Notes: generated by a model from the letters alone, not told the origin. A stretch of 15,775 nt of DNA from Candidatus Anoxychlamydiales bacterium (GCA_011064905.1 JAAKFW010000011.1:1-15775), one strand, 5' to 3'; counted from the stretch's first letter, positions 1 to 7,760 are shown. Made by a program: numbers and translations.

Positions 1-54
1 ATGATAGCCTAACGTGCTAATTCAAAAAAATAGTAGTATAAGACAAGCAATAAA
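1..54. other. Sequence left of the first tRNA-fragment repeat
   Basis: This short AT-rich stretch lies outside the leftmost tRNA-derived repeat. It is either chromosome beyond the array or the right end of a further element. No gene or site can be supported in it. Confidence 0.3.
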
Positions 55-99
55 TGGGGCAAACAGGACTTGAACCTGTGACCGACGGGTTATGAGTCC
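55..99 (-). repeat. att-type direct repeat, copy 1 (3' end of the tRNA-CAU gene)
   Basis: These 45 nt are identical to 15678-15722, the 3' part of the intact tRNA gene at the right edge, in the same orientation. The copy includes discriminator, acceptor strand, T arm, variable region and anticodon, but lacks the D arm and 5' acceptor strand, so it is not a tRNA gene. A truncated 3' tRNA copy at a distance from the intact gene is the classic footprint of tyrosine-integrase elements that use tRNA 3' ends as attB. Confidence 0.85.
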
Positions 100-477
100 A
101 ATTCTAAGTAAAACTCTGAATACATAAGAGTATTACAGAATCATTTTTCTCTATCAACAAAATTAAGATGCTGTTCAGATTGGTGCCAAAATATTCTCTT
201 GTTTTCCAGTCATTTGCGGAAAAAGTGCGGAAAAATTTGGAGTTTTTAAAGTTTTCTTATGCTTGTAGGTAGGGATTGTCAGATTAAATTTTGTCTCTTA
301 TAACTAGTTATTGAATGATATTGGGTCAATATAAAAGTTAGCGTTCCTTTTTTATTCTTACATCTCTATGTTTTTTTAATTAAGGATCTAAAAGCTTATC
401 AAGAGTTGTAAAAAATTAAACATAAGAACTTATTTGCGTAAGATGTGTGAGTAAATTAAGTTATCTTATGCAATATT
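100..477. other. Non-coding left end of element A with a tandem 11-mer
   Basis: No convincing gene lies here. At 215-236 there is a tandem direct repeat of 11 nt (TGCGGAAAAAG then TGCGGAAAAAT), about 120 nt inside the att core. Short direct repeats in this position often serve as arm-type binding sites for a tyrosine integrase or excisionase. That role is inferred. The remainder is AT-rich with no recognisable RNA. Confidence 0.35.
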
Positions 478-1179
478 TTAGATCTTATCATATTTCGCAA
501 ATAATTCTTTTATAGCTAAAAATCGAACTCTGTCTAAATGTTCTAAATCACTAAGGATGCTGATTGGATGGTTATTCAATTTCAAAGTTGCCTTGAAATT
601 AGCCCCTTGTTCAAGTAGAAATTCAATGATATGGATAGGTATATTTTTGTTACCACATGCAGCATGAAGAGGAGGAACTTCATCTCTACATCTAAGTCGA
701 CCAATAATGCAATCCATACTTTGAGGGGTCAGTCTTATTATTTCTTTTATATCCTCTCCTATTTCAGGAGTGTAAGTTTCAAATGTGCTGTCAGCAAAAG
801 GAAAGTTACATCCCGTGAAAAGCGCATCAAGAAGTTGTGGATTCCCCTTATAATCAATATTTCTGTCCTTCCAATAGCCCTCTAAACTGTCTTCGTAATC
901 TGATTGATATTTGCTATATTTAGTCACAAGATCATAAGTTTTCCTGAGGTTTGTCAATTTTTCATGACAAATATTATTAAATTGCCTGTTAATCAATGAA
1001 ATATTTTTAATTTGGCGCGCACAACTTTTTATTTCTTTTCTTGTGATTTTTGTTGGTTGAATAAAGATAAAGTCGACAATAGAACTATTTATTTCTACAG
1101 GCAGTAATGGAGCACTATTTGAATGAATAATTTCATTTTTAAATATTAAATTTTTAATACTTGATAAAACACTAAACAT
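478..1179 (-). CDS. Ankyrin-repeat protein with F-box-like N-terminus (putative effector)
   Basis: A 233-aa protein. The C-terminal part has an ankyrin-type segment at about residues 167-205: PPLHAACGNKN is the usual turn-helix signature, followed by a second helix IIEFLLEQGAN. Residues 25-75 contain LPVEI followed by a hydrophobic helix and a SLINRQFNNIC segment, which resembles an F-box (LP.EI...L..V...F...). F-box/ankyrin combinations are known in bacteria living inside protists, where they can recruit host ubiquitin ligases. That role here is inferred. There is no signal peptide or membrane helix. The start is supported by an AGGA Shine-Dalgarno 6 nt upstream. It is the only gene of element A. 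Only one or two ankyrin units are clear, so the fold may be short or decayed. Confidence 0.6.
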   Translation of the reverse strand: MFSVLSSIKNLIFKNEIIHSNSAPLLPVEINSSIVDFIFIQPTKITRKEIKSCARQIKNISLINRQFNNICHEKLTNLRKTYDLVTKYSKYQSDYEDSLEGYWKDRNIDYKGNPQLLDALFTGCNFPFADSTFETYTPEIGEDIKEIIRLTPQSMDCIIGRLRCRDEVPPLHAACGNKNIPIHIIEFLLEQGANFKATLKLNNHPISILSDLEHLDRVRFLAIKELFAKYDKI

Positions 1180-1406
1180 ATAATTTCCTATTGTTTATTA
1201 GAAGGTAATTAATTTAACATTTAACTAAATTAAATTCAAGTGTTTTTTGTACTTTGTGCATGACAAAAAAATAATTTTAGAAAAAAAACAAAAGTTCTTT
1301 TCCTTATAAAAAGCAAAGAGGGTATTTTTTAATTAATTTGTTGTTGTAGTTTGTTGTGAACTAGTGTGAAATTAGTCCTTTTGATCTAACTGTTTGATAA
1401 TGAGAA

Positions 1407-1448
1407 TGGGGCAAACAGGACTTGAACCTGTGACCGACGGGTTATGAG
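1407..1448 (-). repeat. att-type direct repeat, copy 2 (A/B junction)
   Basis: The 42 nt are identical to 15678-15719 of the tRNA gene and are followed on the right by GGAGGGGG instead of the tRNA's own continuation. The same eight bases follow copy 3, so the match between copies 2 and 3 is 50 nt (1407-1456 against 9537-9586). The right flank is therefore element-specific, and the left flank belongs to the next element outward. Confidence 0.88.
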
Positions 1449-1549
1449 GGAGGGGGTATTCTATTTTAACCAGTTCCATCCAATCTTTTATACGCATGAT
1501 TATAAGGGAGTTGATTAATGGATGCAACAGGTTTTTGTCGGTTTTTAAC

Positions 1550-1574
1550 GGTGCAATAGGAAGTTTAGTGCACC
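1550..1574. repeat. Inverted repeat GGTGCA-N13-TGCACC in the left arm of element B
   Basis: A perfect 6-bp dyad, 7 bp if C1549 and G1575 are included, with a 13-nt centre. It begins 102 nt from the end of the tRNA core. Element C has the same half-sites, the same 13-nt spacing and nearly the same distance (101 nt). A tandem 10-mer (1531-1550) abuts it. There is no U-run after it, so it does not look like a terminator. A recombination-protein binding site is the favoured inference. Confidence 0.6.
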
Positions 1575-1757
1575 GCCATTGTACCGTATCTTAAAAAAGG
1601 AAGAATCCTTTACAAAATGATATTTTATATATTAGCTACTCGACAGGTATAGTTTTTTCTGAAATTTATATCTTGATAAAAAAAATATTGAAAAGAGATG
1701 TGATAATTGAACTTTTTTTGCTAAAATAAAATATAAATATTTAGAGTTAAAAATTAC

Positions 1758-2264
1758 ATGAAAAATTCTTATTCTGTAGAATCAATAGCTAATTCTTTCT
1801 TGAGGAGTTCATTTGCTGGCGATAATAGTATTACACCAATGAAGATTCAAAAATTAATATATTTAGCCCATGGTTATTCTTTGGTAATGCGAGACATATC
1901 ACTCATTGATGAATTATTCGAGGCGTGGAGATTTGGGCCTGTATTGCCATCAATATATCATACATGCAAAAAGTATGGAAATAAGTCTATTTCAGATTAT
2001 CTTAAAGAACCTGGATATGATTTATTATCAACGCAAAAAACAACTCTGCATATAAATGATCCTCAAGTAGTGGAAATAATCAATTTTGTATGGGAAAATT
2101 ATGGATTGATGAATGCATTAGAATTATCAGATTGGACTCATGAAAAAGGTGGTCCATGGGATATTGTTATTGGTCAAAAAGGTGAACGGTTTAAAAATCA
2201 AACTATTGATAACGAGTTAATAAAAAAATATTTCGAAGAGCGAATGATTGATAATGGACTTTAA
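1758..2264 (+). CDS. Panacea-domain (DUF4065) antitoxin
   Basis: A 168-aa protein with the hallmarks of the Panacea/DUF4065 (GepA/SocA-like) family: ITPMKIQKLIYLAHGY at residues 25-40, EAWRFGPVLPSIYH at 55-68 and LSDWTHEKGGPWD at 123-135. Such proteins are antitoxins of PanAT systems, where this versatile domain neutralises many unrelated toxins. Length is typical. The Shine-Dalgarno is weak. The next gene starts inside the end of this one, so the two are surely co-transcribed and probably translationally coupled, as expected for a toxin-antitoxin pair. It is the leftmost cargo of element B, where an addiction module could stabilise the island. The antitoxin role follows from the family; pairing with the downstream protein is inferred. 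Confidence 0.85.
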   Translation: MKNSYSVESIANSFLRSSFAGDNSITPMKIQKLIYLAHGYSLVMRDISLIDELFEAWRFGPVLPSIYHTCKKYGNKSISDYLKEPGYDLLSTQKTTLHINDPQVVEIINFVWENYGLMNALELSDWTHEKGGPWDIVIGQKGERFKNQTIDNELIKKYFEERMIDNGL

Positions 2265-2577
2265 AAAACTTAAGAAACCAGCTCCTAAAGACGTAAACCC
2301 TAAGGATAATCCATCTGATTATACATCTGATAAGGCTTCTGATAGATTCTTGTATCTCAATTTTCGTTTTTTGAAGTATGGAACAAATGACAAGTTTCAA
2401 GGTGCGGCAATATTATTTTCTTTTTTTATATTTATTCTAATTATATTCACTATAACTATGGGTTTTATTTTTCCAAGTGCATGCGGATGGTCTGAAAAGT
2501 GTTTAGGGTGGCTTCAAAATACTTTTATTTTAATTATTGGAGTAGCGATAGGAAAATCTTTGAATGGTTCAAAATAA
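2254..2577 (+). CDS. Small membrane protein, putative toxin partner of the Panacea antitoxin
   Basis: About 107-109 aa. An N-terminal polar, lysine- and aspartate-rich segment (about 40 residues) is followed by one long hydrophobic helix (around residues 52-75, rich in F and I) and a second shorter one near the C-terminus (about 88-103), separated by a short loop with two cysteines. Two starts are possible: TTG at 2248, with GAAGAG 7 nt upstream, or ATG at 2254, which I list because it is the standard codon. Both overlap the end of the antitoxin gene, by 17 or 11 nt. Panacea antitoxins are known to be paired with diverse toxins including membrane-disrupting ones, so a membrane-acting toxin is a reasonable inference. 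I do not recognise the family itself. The gene ends 24 nt from the convergent hsdR stop. Confidence 0.6.
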   Translation: MDFKKLKKPAPKDVNPKDNPSDYTSDKASDRFLYLNFRFLKYGTNDKFQGAAILFSFFIFILIIFTITMGFIFPSACGWSEKCLGWLQNTFILIIGVAIGKSLNGSK

Positions 2578-2601
2578 TAAGATATAAAAATATTATAAAT
2601 T

Positions 2602-5013
2602 TTAATTTTGCACATAATTTTGTGGATAATATAGATGTTTTTGAAATCCAGTAAATATTTTACTAATCTCTTTAGGTTTACCTAATTCAATAATTGCATC
2701 TCTAATAGAATTCTGATATTTAAGCCGTAGCAAGGGAGTTAATTTTTTTTGATCGAGCTCCTCTACTCCGACATTGACATAATGTGATAACACAAAATCA
2801 AGAAAGACCTGTTGGTTTGTATTGAATTCAGAGCTTAAGATAACTTTGGCTCTTGCTGCACGTTCTTCACGAGTAAGTACTGGGAGAGCATATGCTACAT
2901 ATGCTATCACATCGAACAGATCACTTTTCTCTGCATTGATGATCTTTCGAATTTCATTTAGTTGTTCATTACCGAAACCTTTCTCGGTTAGTCCCTGTAA
3001 GAGTTTTTTTCGTGTGTTAGGCTTGCTCCATAAGAGACGTAGCTCTTCTTCATTTTTGAAAAAATCTGGCAGTTTTCCGAATAGTTGTTCCATAAATTGT
3101 TGTGCAGACATTGGGGTTCCGTCAGAATGCCAGAAGGTAGTAGCTATCATATGCTGAATAGCGCGCTCTTTTCCATCAGCAAGTTTTATTTTAGTTTTTG
3201 TTTTCTTTTTGCATATGCAATGTATCTGATTGCAAATAGGGCACGGTTCTTTAGGGCATTCACATGGACTCATATTGCATTTAGAACATATTGATGGAGG
3301 CCTTTTTTCGCATTCACAAGGTCTAAAGCCACATTTAGAACATGGGCTGTCTTCCTCCGGAGGACCATCCCATTCCTTATCTTGAAAACGAAGATGAGCT
3401 TCCACAAAGTCATGAATCGTAAAGTAGTCCTTACCATCGTATAATCGTGTTCCTCGGCCAATTATCTGTTTGAATTCAATCATGGAATTGATTGGTCTCA
3501 TTAATACAATATTGCGAATATTGCGGGCATTTACTCCTGTCGAGAGCTTCTGAGAAGTGGTAAGAATGGTGGGAATTGTTTTTTCATTATCTTGGAAGGT
3601 GCGCAAATGCTGTTCGCCTAATATGCCGTCATCGGCCGTCACCCGTTGGCAGTAGTTTGGCTCTTTACTTTTTTTCATTTCATTAATGAGGTCCCGCACT
3701 GCAAAAGCATGATTCTGTGTTGCACAAAATACAAGTGTTTTTTCATTCTGATTGATTTCTTTCATGAATAGTTTCACTCGGTGGGCTTCTCTTTCTTTGA
3801 TTTCGATAATTTTATTAAAATCAGCCTCTGTATAACGCTTTCCTGTTTCAACTTCGCCTTCAATTAATTGGTCATCAGGCGTATAAACATAGTCATCGAG
3901 TGTTGTAGAATATTGCTTCACCTTGAAAGGGGTAAGGAATCCGTCGTTGATACCTTCCTTAAGAGAGTAGATATAGACAGGTTCGCCGAAGTAATTATAG
4001 GTGTCCACGTTATCTTTACGCTTAGGGGTTGCAGTTAAACCGAGTTGTGTAGCTGGAGAAAAATATTCAAGAATACCGCGCCAGTTGCTTTCGTTGTTTG
4101 CTCCGCCTCGATGGCATTCATCGATGATAATAAAATCAAAGAAATCTGAGGGATATTCTCCAAAATATGGTGATGGTAGATTGTCTTTTGATTTTCCACT
4201 CATGAATGTTTGGAAGATGGTGAAAAATAGACTGCCATTTTTGGGTACTTTACCTTTCTTTTTAATGTCTTTTGGATCAATACGTACTAAAGCATCTTCA
4301 GGAAAAGAGGAGAAGTCATTGAAGGCTTGATTGGCAAGTATATTTCGATCTGCTAAAAAAAGGATTCGTGGACGGCGAGATGGTTCTCTGCTCAAGTTCC
4401 AACGACTATGAAATAATTTCCATGCAATTTGAAATGCGATGAATGTTTTTCCTGTGCCAGTTGCCAGAGTGAGTAGAATACGCTGTTGATTTTCTGCAAT
4501 AGCTTTCATGACTCGTTCTACGGCAATATCCTGGTAGAAACGATTTGTATGTGAACCTCCTTTATCTTCGAAAGGAACATCAGTAAAGCGATTTCGCCAA
4601 GTGTTTTCTTTTGAGAAAGTCATATTCCATAGCTCTTCTGGAGTGGGATAGGTCAGTACTTCTCTTTCCTTTCCAGTCTCCATATCAATGCTATAAATGC
4701 TTTTTCCATTGGTGGAATATGTAAAACGAATCTTTAATTTGTTTGCATAGTTCTTTGCCTGTGAAAGACCTTCTGTCATTTTAGCTTTTTCTTGTTTTGC
4801 CTCAATTACTGCTATTTTTTGATTACGGTATACAAGAACATAATCTGCCTCTAGCCCTTTAGTGCGGCGCTGGCGTCCTTCGATACGACCTGGAGTGATA
4901 ATATGCTCTCTTAAAATTTTACTGCCCTCAACAACGCCCCAACCAGCCGCTTTTAATGCGGGATCAATATAAATTGCTCTGGTGTCTGCTTCGTTTAAAG
5001 GTTTTTCTTTCAT
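2602..5013 (-). CDS. hsdR: Type I restriction enzyme, R subunit (EcoEI-type)
   Basis: An 803-aa translocase-nuclease subunit that with HsdM and HsdS would cut unmodified DNA after ATP-driven translocation. The N-terminal PD-(D/E)XK nuclease shows D57 and E71-A-K73. The SF2 helicase core has Walker A ATGTGKT (184-190), DECH (298-301), LTATP (326-330) and IGRGTRL (518-524). The C-terminal part (about 610-800, with MSAQQFMEQLFG and AEKSDLFDVIAYVAYA) matches the EcoEI R-subunit C-terminal type. Between helicase and C-terminal domain lies a cysteine-rich segment (558-601) with three CxxC-x5-CxC units, probably zinc-binding. All motifs are intact and the reading frame is open, so the enzyme looks functional. 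The start overlaps the hsdS stop by 4 nt (ATGA). It is the last gene of the M-S-R operon. Confidence 0.96.
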   Translation of the reverse strand: MKEKPLNEADTRAIYIDPALKAAGWGVVEGSKILREHIITPGRIEGRQRRTKGLEADYVLVYRNQKIAVIEAKQEKAKMTEGLSQAKNYANKLKIRFTYSTNGKSIYSIDMETGKEREVLTYPTPEELWNMTFSKENTWRNRFTDVPFEDKGGSHTNRFYQDIAVERVMKAIAENQQRILLTLATGTGKTFIAFQIAWKLFHSRWNLSREPSRRPRILFLADRNILANQAFNDFSSFPEDALVRIDPKDIKKKGKVPKNGSLFFTIFQTFMSGKSKDNLPSPYFGEYPSDFFDFIIIDECHRGGANNESNWRGILEYFSPATQLGLTATPKRKDNVDTYNYFGEPVYIYSLKEGINDGFLTPFKVKQYSTTLDDYVYTPDDQLIEGEVETGKRYTEADFNKIIEIKEREAHRVKLFMKEINQNEKTLVFCATQNHAFAVRDLINEMKKSKEPNYCQRVTADDGILGEQHLRTFQDNEKTIPTILTTSQKLSTGVNARNIRNIVLMRPINSMIEFKQIIGRGTRLYDGKDYFTIHDFVEAHLRFQDKEWDGPPEEDSPCSKCGFRPCECEKRPPSICSKCNMSPCECPKEPCPICNQIHCICKKKTKTKIKLADGKERAIQHMIATTFWHSDGTPMSAQQFMEQLFGKLPDFFKNEEELRLLWSKPNTRKKLLQGLTEKGFGNEQLNEIRKIINAEKSDLFDVIAYVAYALPVLTREERAARAKVILSSEFNTNQQVFLDFVLSHYVNVGVEELDQKKLTPLLRLKYQNSIRDAIIELGKPKEISKIFTGFQKHLYYPQNYVQN

Positions 5014-6224
5014 AAGTTTCCTATAAAGGCTTGATGCAAGAGTGATTTCTTGAGTCTTTCTAAAGCTGTGAGTTTCTTTTGATAGATAGACTTGAGATGT
5101 TCGGTTTCAGCTTTCATCTTATCCAGGTTTGTTATTATGTTCTTTTGCTCCTCTAATGAAACGGGAAACCAAATTGACTCATTAGATAGAATAGTAGCGT
5201 TGATGTTTGCCTGATTAATTGATTCTGAAGCTTTTTGTTTAATCTGTTCTTGGAAAAGTTTTGAATTTATAAAATAGTTTAAGTACTGAGAAAATAGTGA
5301 TTTTTTATCAGGAGAAACTCTGATTAAATAAGATGCAAAGCAATAATCTCCCTCTAAATCAAAAATACCTGTTTTTCCAACAAGCTTGATACTATTAGTG
5401 CGGTTGAATAATACATCATTAGGAAGAAGTTTATACTTCTCAAATTCAGAATTATCTATGTCAACATATTTCATTTTTCCTGTATCAATCAATCGACCAT
5501 CTTGAACCTCTCCCATGCGAAATATTTTAAAACCTTTTTTCTCATTATTCATTGATAGAGAAAGCCCATATTGAGTCATAGCAATATCGCCAATTTTTTT
5601 CTTTACCCATCCATTTTTTGGTTTAGCTATTGCTCGATTAAGATAGCTCTCAAAAAGAGACCGGCTGTTTTGGAGGTTTTTTTCGGTGTTGGCTTTTGCA
5701 ATGTCGATGTCTTTAAATAATTTATTGAGGATATGGACGATTCTCTGCTGTTCGGAAAAAGAAGGGAGTGAAATAGAAAGTTCTTTAAAATTATTTAGAG
5801 ATACTCCTCCAATAAGACCAGCCATTACATCTTTAAATTGTTTGGCAAAAATATCGCTCAAACAATAGTAGAAGATTAGTTGGTTGCAATTTTGATTTGT
5901 AGGGTTAATTGCAAAAAGCTTGTTGCCGAAATAGATATCTCTGTCTGTGACAGCAATTTTTTTTCCAGCGCTTCCTCCTTCTGCACATATTAAAATAGTA
6001 TTTGCAGGAGCTAATTTGAAACGATCGTATTTAGTCTTTGGTATTTTTACATCAGATTCATAAGTAATTTTATGATCAAAACCAACGTCTTTTGTTCCTA
6101 TATATGGAATGCCTTCAGTTAAACCTTTAAAATGTTTTTCTTTCTCATTTTTATTAATGCTGTTGCCATTAAAAATCTGACCTAGTTCCCCAAATTTATA
6201 TTTTTTCCATTCTTTTTTATTCAT
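5010..6224 (-). CDS. hsdS: Type I restriction-modification, specificity subunit S
   Basis: A 404-aa DNA-recognition subunit with the usual two-fold layout: target recognition domain 1 (about 1-155), a central conserved helical region (FSEQQRIVHILNKLF at 156-170 running to about 198), target recognition domain 2 (about 205-355) and a distal conserved helix (LEEQKNIITNLDKM at 357-370 to the C-terminus). The two helical spacers set the distance between the half-sites of a bipartite target. The target sequence cannot be read from the protein. The gene overlaps hsdM by 4 nt upstream and hsdR by 4 nt downstream. It looks more AT-rich than hsdR and hsdM, which is common because target recognition domains are exchanged between strains. 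No inverted second hsdS or recombinase is nearby, so phase variation by shuffling is not supported. Confidence 0.95.
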   Translation of the reverse strand: MNKKEWKKYKFGELGQIFNGNSINKNEKEKHFKGLTEGIPYIGTKDVGFDHKITYESDVKIPKTKYDRFKLAPANTILICAEGGSAGKKIAVTDRDIYFGNKLFAINPTNQNCNQLIFYYCLSDIFAKQFKDVMAGLIGGVSLNNFKELSISLPSFSEQQRIVHILNKLFKDIDIAKANTEKNLQNSRSLFESYLNRAIAKPKNGWVKKKIGDIAMTQYGLSLSMNNEKKGFKIFRMGEVQDGRLIDTGKMKYVDIDNSEFEKYKLLPNDVLFNRTNSIKLVGKTGIFDLEGDYCFASYLIRVSPDKKSLFSQYLNYFINSKLFQEQIKQKASESINQANINATILSNESIWFPVSLEEQKNIITNLDKMKAETEHLKSIYQKKLTALERLKKSLLHQAFIGNL

Positions 6225-7672
6225 AGCAAACTCTTAACGTTTTTCATTACTTTAGCGCTCTCATCAGACAATGCAATGATTTCGTTCAAGATTTCTATTG
6301 GGTTGAGATGAATGGTTTCTTTGCAATTAGGATTCTTTACGGAGAGGTCGAAAGTTTTTTGGTCAACATCCTTTATGCCTAAGCTCCAGCTTTTAAGAGA
6401 ATCAACAAAGGTTTTTTGCAGTTCAATAAATTCAGCAAGATCAGTATCATTTAATGGATTTGTCTTGCCAAGTTTACGTCCTGGATCTAGTTGATAAAAC
6501 CAAGTTTTTCTTGTAGGAGAACCTTTTTTGAAGAAAAGCACTACTGTTTTCACACCTGCTCCCAAGAACGTTCCCCCAGGACAATCGAGTACTGTATGGA
6601 GGTTGCAACTTTCTAAAAGGAGTTTACGTAAGCTTATGGAAGCATTGTCAGTGTTGGAAAGAAAGGTGTTCTTAATGACTATTCCAGCTCTTCCTCCAGC
6701 TTTAAGCATCTTGATAAAGTGCTGAAGAAATAGATACGCTGTTTCTCCAGTGCGAATAGGGAAATTTTGCTGCACTTCTGGACGTTCTTTGCCGCCGAAA
6801 GGAGGATTAGCTAAAATCACATTGAAGCGGTCTTTTTCTTGAATATCATTGATGTTTTCGGTAAGCGTATTGGTGTGTAATATATTAGGGACTTCAATGC
6901 CATGTAGAATCATATTCATAATTGCAATTACATAGGCGAGAGATTTTTTTTCTTTTCCACAGAAGGTATGAGATTGGAGTGTAGTAAGGTCTTTAGTGGT
7001 TAGATTGTTTTTAGATTTTAAATAATCAAAAGCTTCACATAAAAAACCTGCGGAACCGACTGCACCGTCATAAATAGTCTCTCCAATTTTTGGCTGAACA
7101 ACTTGTATAATGGTTCGAATTAATGCACGAGGAGTATAATACTCACCGCCATTACGGCCCGCATTTCCCATTTTCTTTATCTTAGCTTCATATAGGTGTG
7201 ACAGCTCATGTTTTTCGTTCTGAGAACGGAAGCTTAGTTCATCAATATGATCAATGATATCACGTAGAGTGTAACCGCTCTGAATACGGTTTTTGATCTC
7301 TCCGAAAATCTCACCTATTTTGTATTCAATGGTGTTTGAACTGGTTGCTTTAGCTTTGAAACTATATAAATAAGGGAAAAGTTTTTGATTGACGAAGGAT
7401 AGTAAATCATCACCAGTCAGAGTAGCATTGTGATCGATTTTGCCATCTTGATCTTTAGGTGCAGCCCAGCTTTCCCAGCGATAAGATTTTTCAAGAATGT
7501 ATTCATAAGGCTTTCCATTTAATTCAGATTCTAAAGCTTTGTCATTTTCAAGTGCATCAAGATATTTTAAAAATAATATCCATGAAGTTTGCTCAGTATA
7601 ATCTAACTCACTAGTACATCCTGCATCTTTACGGAGGACATCATCAATATTTTTAAAAACTTGTTCAAACAT
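6221..7672 (-). CDS. hsdM: Type I restriction-modification, N6-adenine methyltransferase subunit M
   Basis: A 483-aa subunit that methylates adenine in the target using S-adenosylmethionine and protects the host genome. An HsdM N-terminal helical domain (about 1-150) precedes the N6-methyltransferase domain. Visible motifs are GEYYTPR (176-182), the cofactor-binding motif I as YDGAVGSAGFL (201-211) and the catalytic motif IV NPPF (289-292). Motif I has valine where many HsdM proteins have cysteine, a conservative change. The start has a good Shine-Dalgarno (AAGGA, 6 nt). It is the first gene of the M-S-R operon, so methylation can be set up before restriction. A promoter candidate with an overlapping 14-bp palindrome lies just upstream. 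Confidence 0.96.
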   Translation of the reverse strand: MFEQVFKNIDDVLRKDAGCTSELDYTEQTSWILFLKYLDALENDKALESELNGKPYEYILEKSYRWESWAAPKDQDGKIDHNATLTGDDLLSFVNQKLFPYLYSFKAKATSSNTIEYKIGEIFGEIKNRIQSGYTLRDIIDHIDELSFRSQNEKHELSHLYEAKIKKMGNAGRNGGEYYTPRALIRTIIQVVQPKIGETIYDGAVGSAGFLCEAFDYLKSKNNLTTKDLTTLQSHTFCGKEKKSLAYVIAIMNMILHGIEVPNILHTNTLTENINDIQEKDRFNVILANPPFGGKERPEVQQNFPIRTGETAYLFLQHFIKMLKAGGRAGIVIKNTFLSNTDNASISLRKLLLESCNLHTVLDCPGGTFLGAGVKTVVLFFKKGSPTRKTWFYQLDPGRKLGKTNPLNDTDLAEFIELQKTFVDSLKSWSLGIKDVDQKTFDLSVKNPNCKETIHLNPIEILNEIIALSDESAKVMKNVKSLL

Positions 7673-7722
7673 AGATTTTCCTTTTTTGATTTAAATGGGT
7701 TTTGTCGAATAGTGTTGATTCT

Positions 7723-7751
7723 AATATATTTCACTATCATTAACAATACAA
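7723..7751 (-). promoter_or_regulatory. Candidate hsdM promoter
   Basis: Reading the minus strand, TTGTAT (7746-7751) and TATATT (7723-7728) are separated by exactly 17 nt, a good sigma-70-type layout in the divergent gap between hsdM and the nuclease gene. It would give a leader of roughly 40 nt. In AT-rich DNA such matches arise by chance, so this is tentative. Confidence 0.35.
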
Positions 7752-7760
7752 CAAGTTGTA
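7747..7760. promoter_or_regulatory. Perfect palindrome TACAAC-AA-GTTGTA over the hsdM -35 region
   Basis: A 14-bp perfect dyad overlaps the proposed -35 hexamer of hsdM and lies in the divergent intergenic region. Its size and place suit a repressor or controller-protein operator. No small helix-turn-helix regulator is encoded in the window, so the binding protein would come from elsewhere. Confidence 0.35.

Larger units (their letters stand above)
55..1406. mobile_element. Integrative element A (ankyrin cargo, no integrase seen)
   Basis: The segment lies between the first and second tRNA 3'-end repeats. It carries one gene, the ankyrin/F-box-like protein on the minus strand. Its left end differs from those of elements B and C. 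The tRNA match runs to 45 nt (55-99) instead of 42, and the following sequence has a tandem 11-mer rather than the GGTGCA dyad, so a different integrase family or an older, decayed element is likely. Element status is inferred from the repeats and tRNA context. No recombinase or mobilisation gene is present. Confidence 0.5.
1180..1757. other. Gene-free junction of elements A and B
   Basis: This 578-nt gap holds the upstream region of the ankyrin gene, the right end of element A, the second tRNA repeat (1407-1448) and the left arm of element B. Within the arm are the extension 1449-1456, a tandem GTTTTTGTCG/GTTTTTAACG at 1531-1550 and the inverted repeat at 1550-1574. No coding sequence or RNA gene is recognisable. 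A possible -35-like TTGAAC lies at 1707-1712 ahead of the Panacea gene, with an indistinct AT-rich -10. Confidence 0.5.

Noticed and set aside
1407..1448. The partial copies as extra tRNA genes
   Set aside because: They lack the D arm and the 5' acceptor strand, so no cloverleaf can form.
1596..1611. Hairpin AAAGGA-AGAA-TCCTTT as a terminator
   Set aside because: The stem is only six weak pairs. It has a T-run only on the minus strand, where no gene reads into it, so chance is likely in this AT-rich sequence.
4001..4330. Plus-strand 109-codon frame inside hsdR
   Set aside because: It is antisense to the conserved helicase region of hsdR, so it is a shadow frame.
2602..7672. BREX or DISARM instead of type I restriction-modification
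   Set aside because: The genes are a standard HsdM, HsdS and HsdR set with overlaps. No PglZ, BrxC or DISARM helicase is present.
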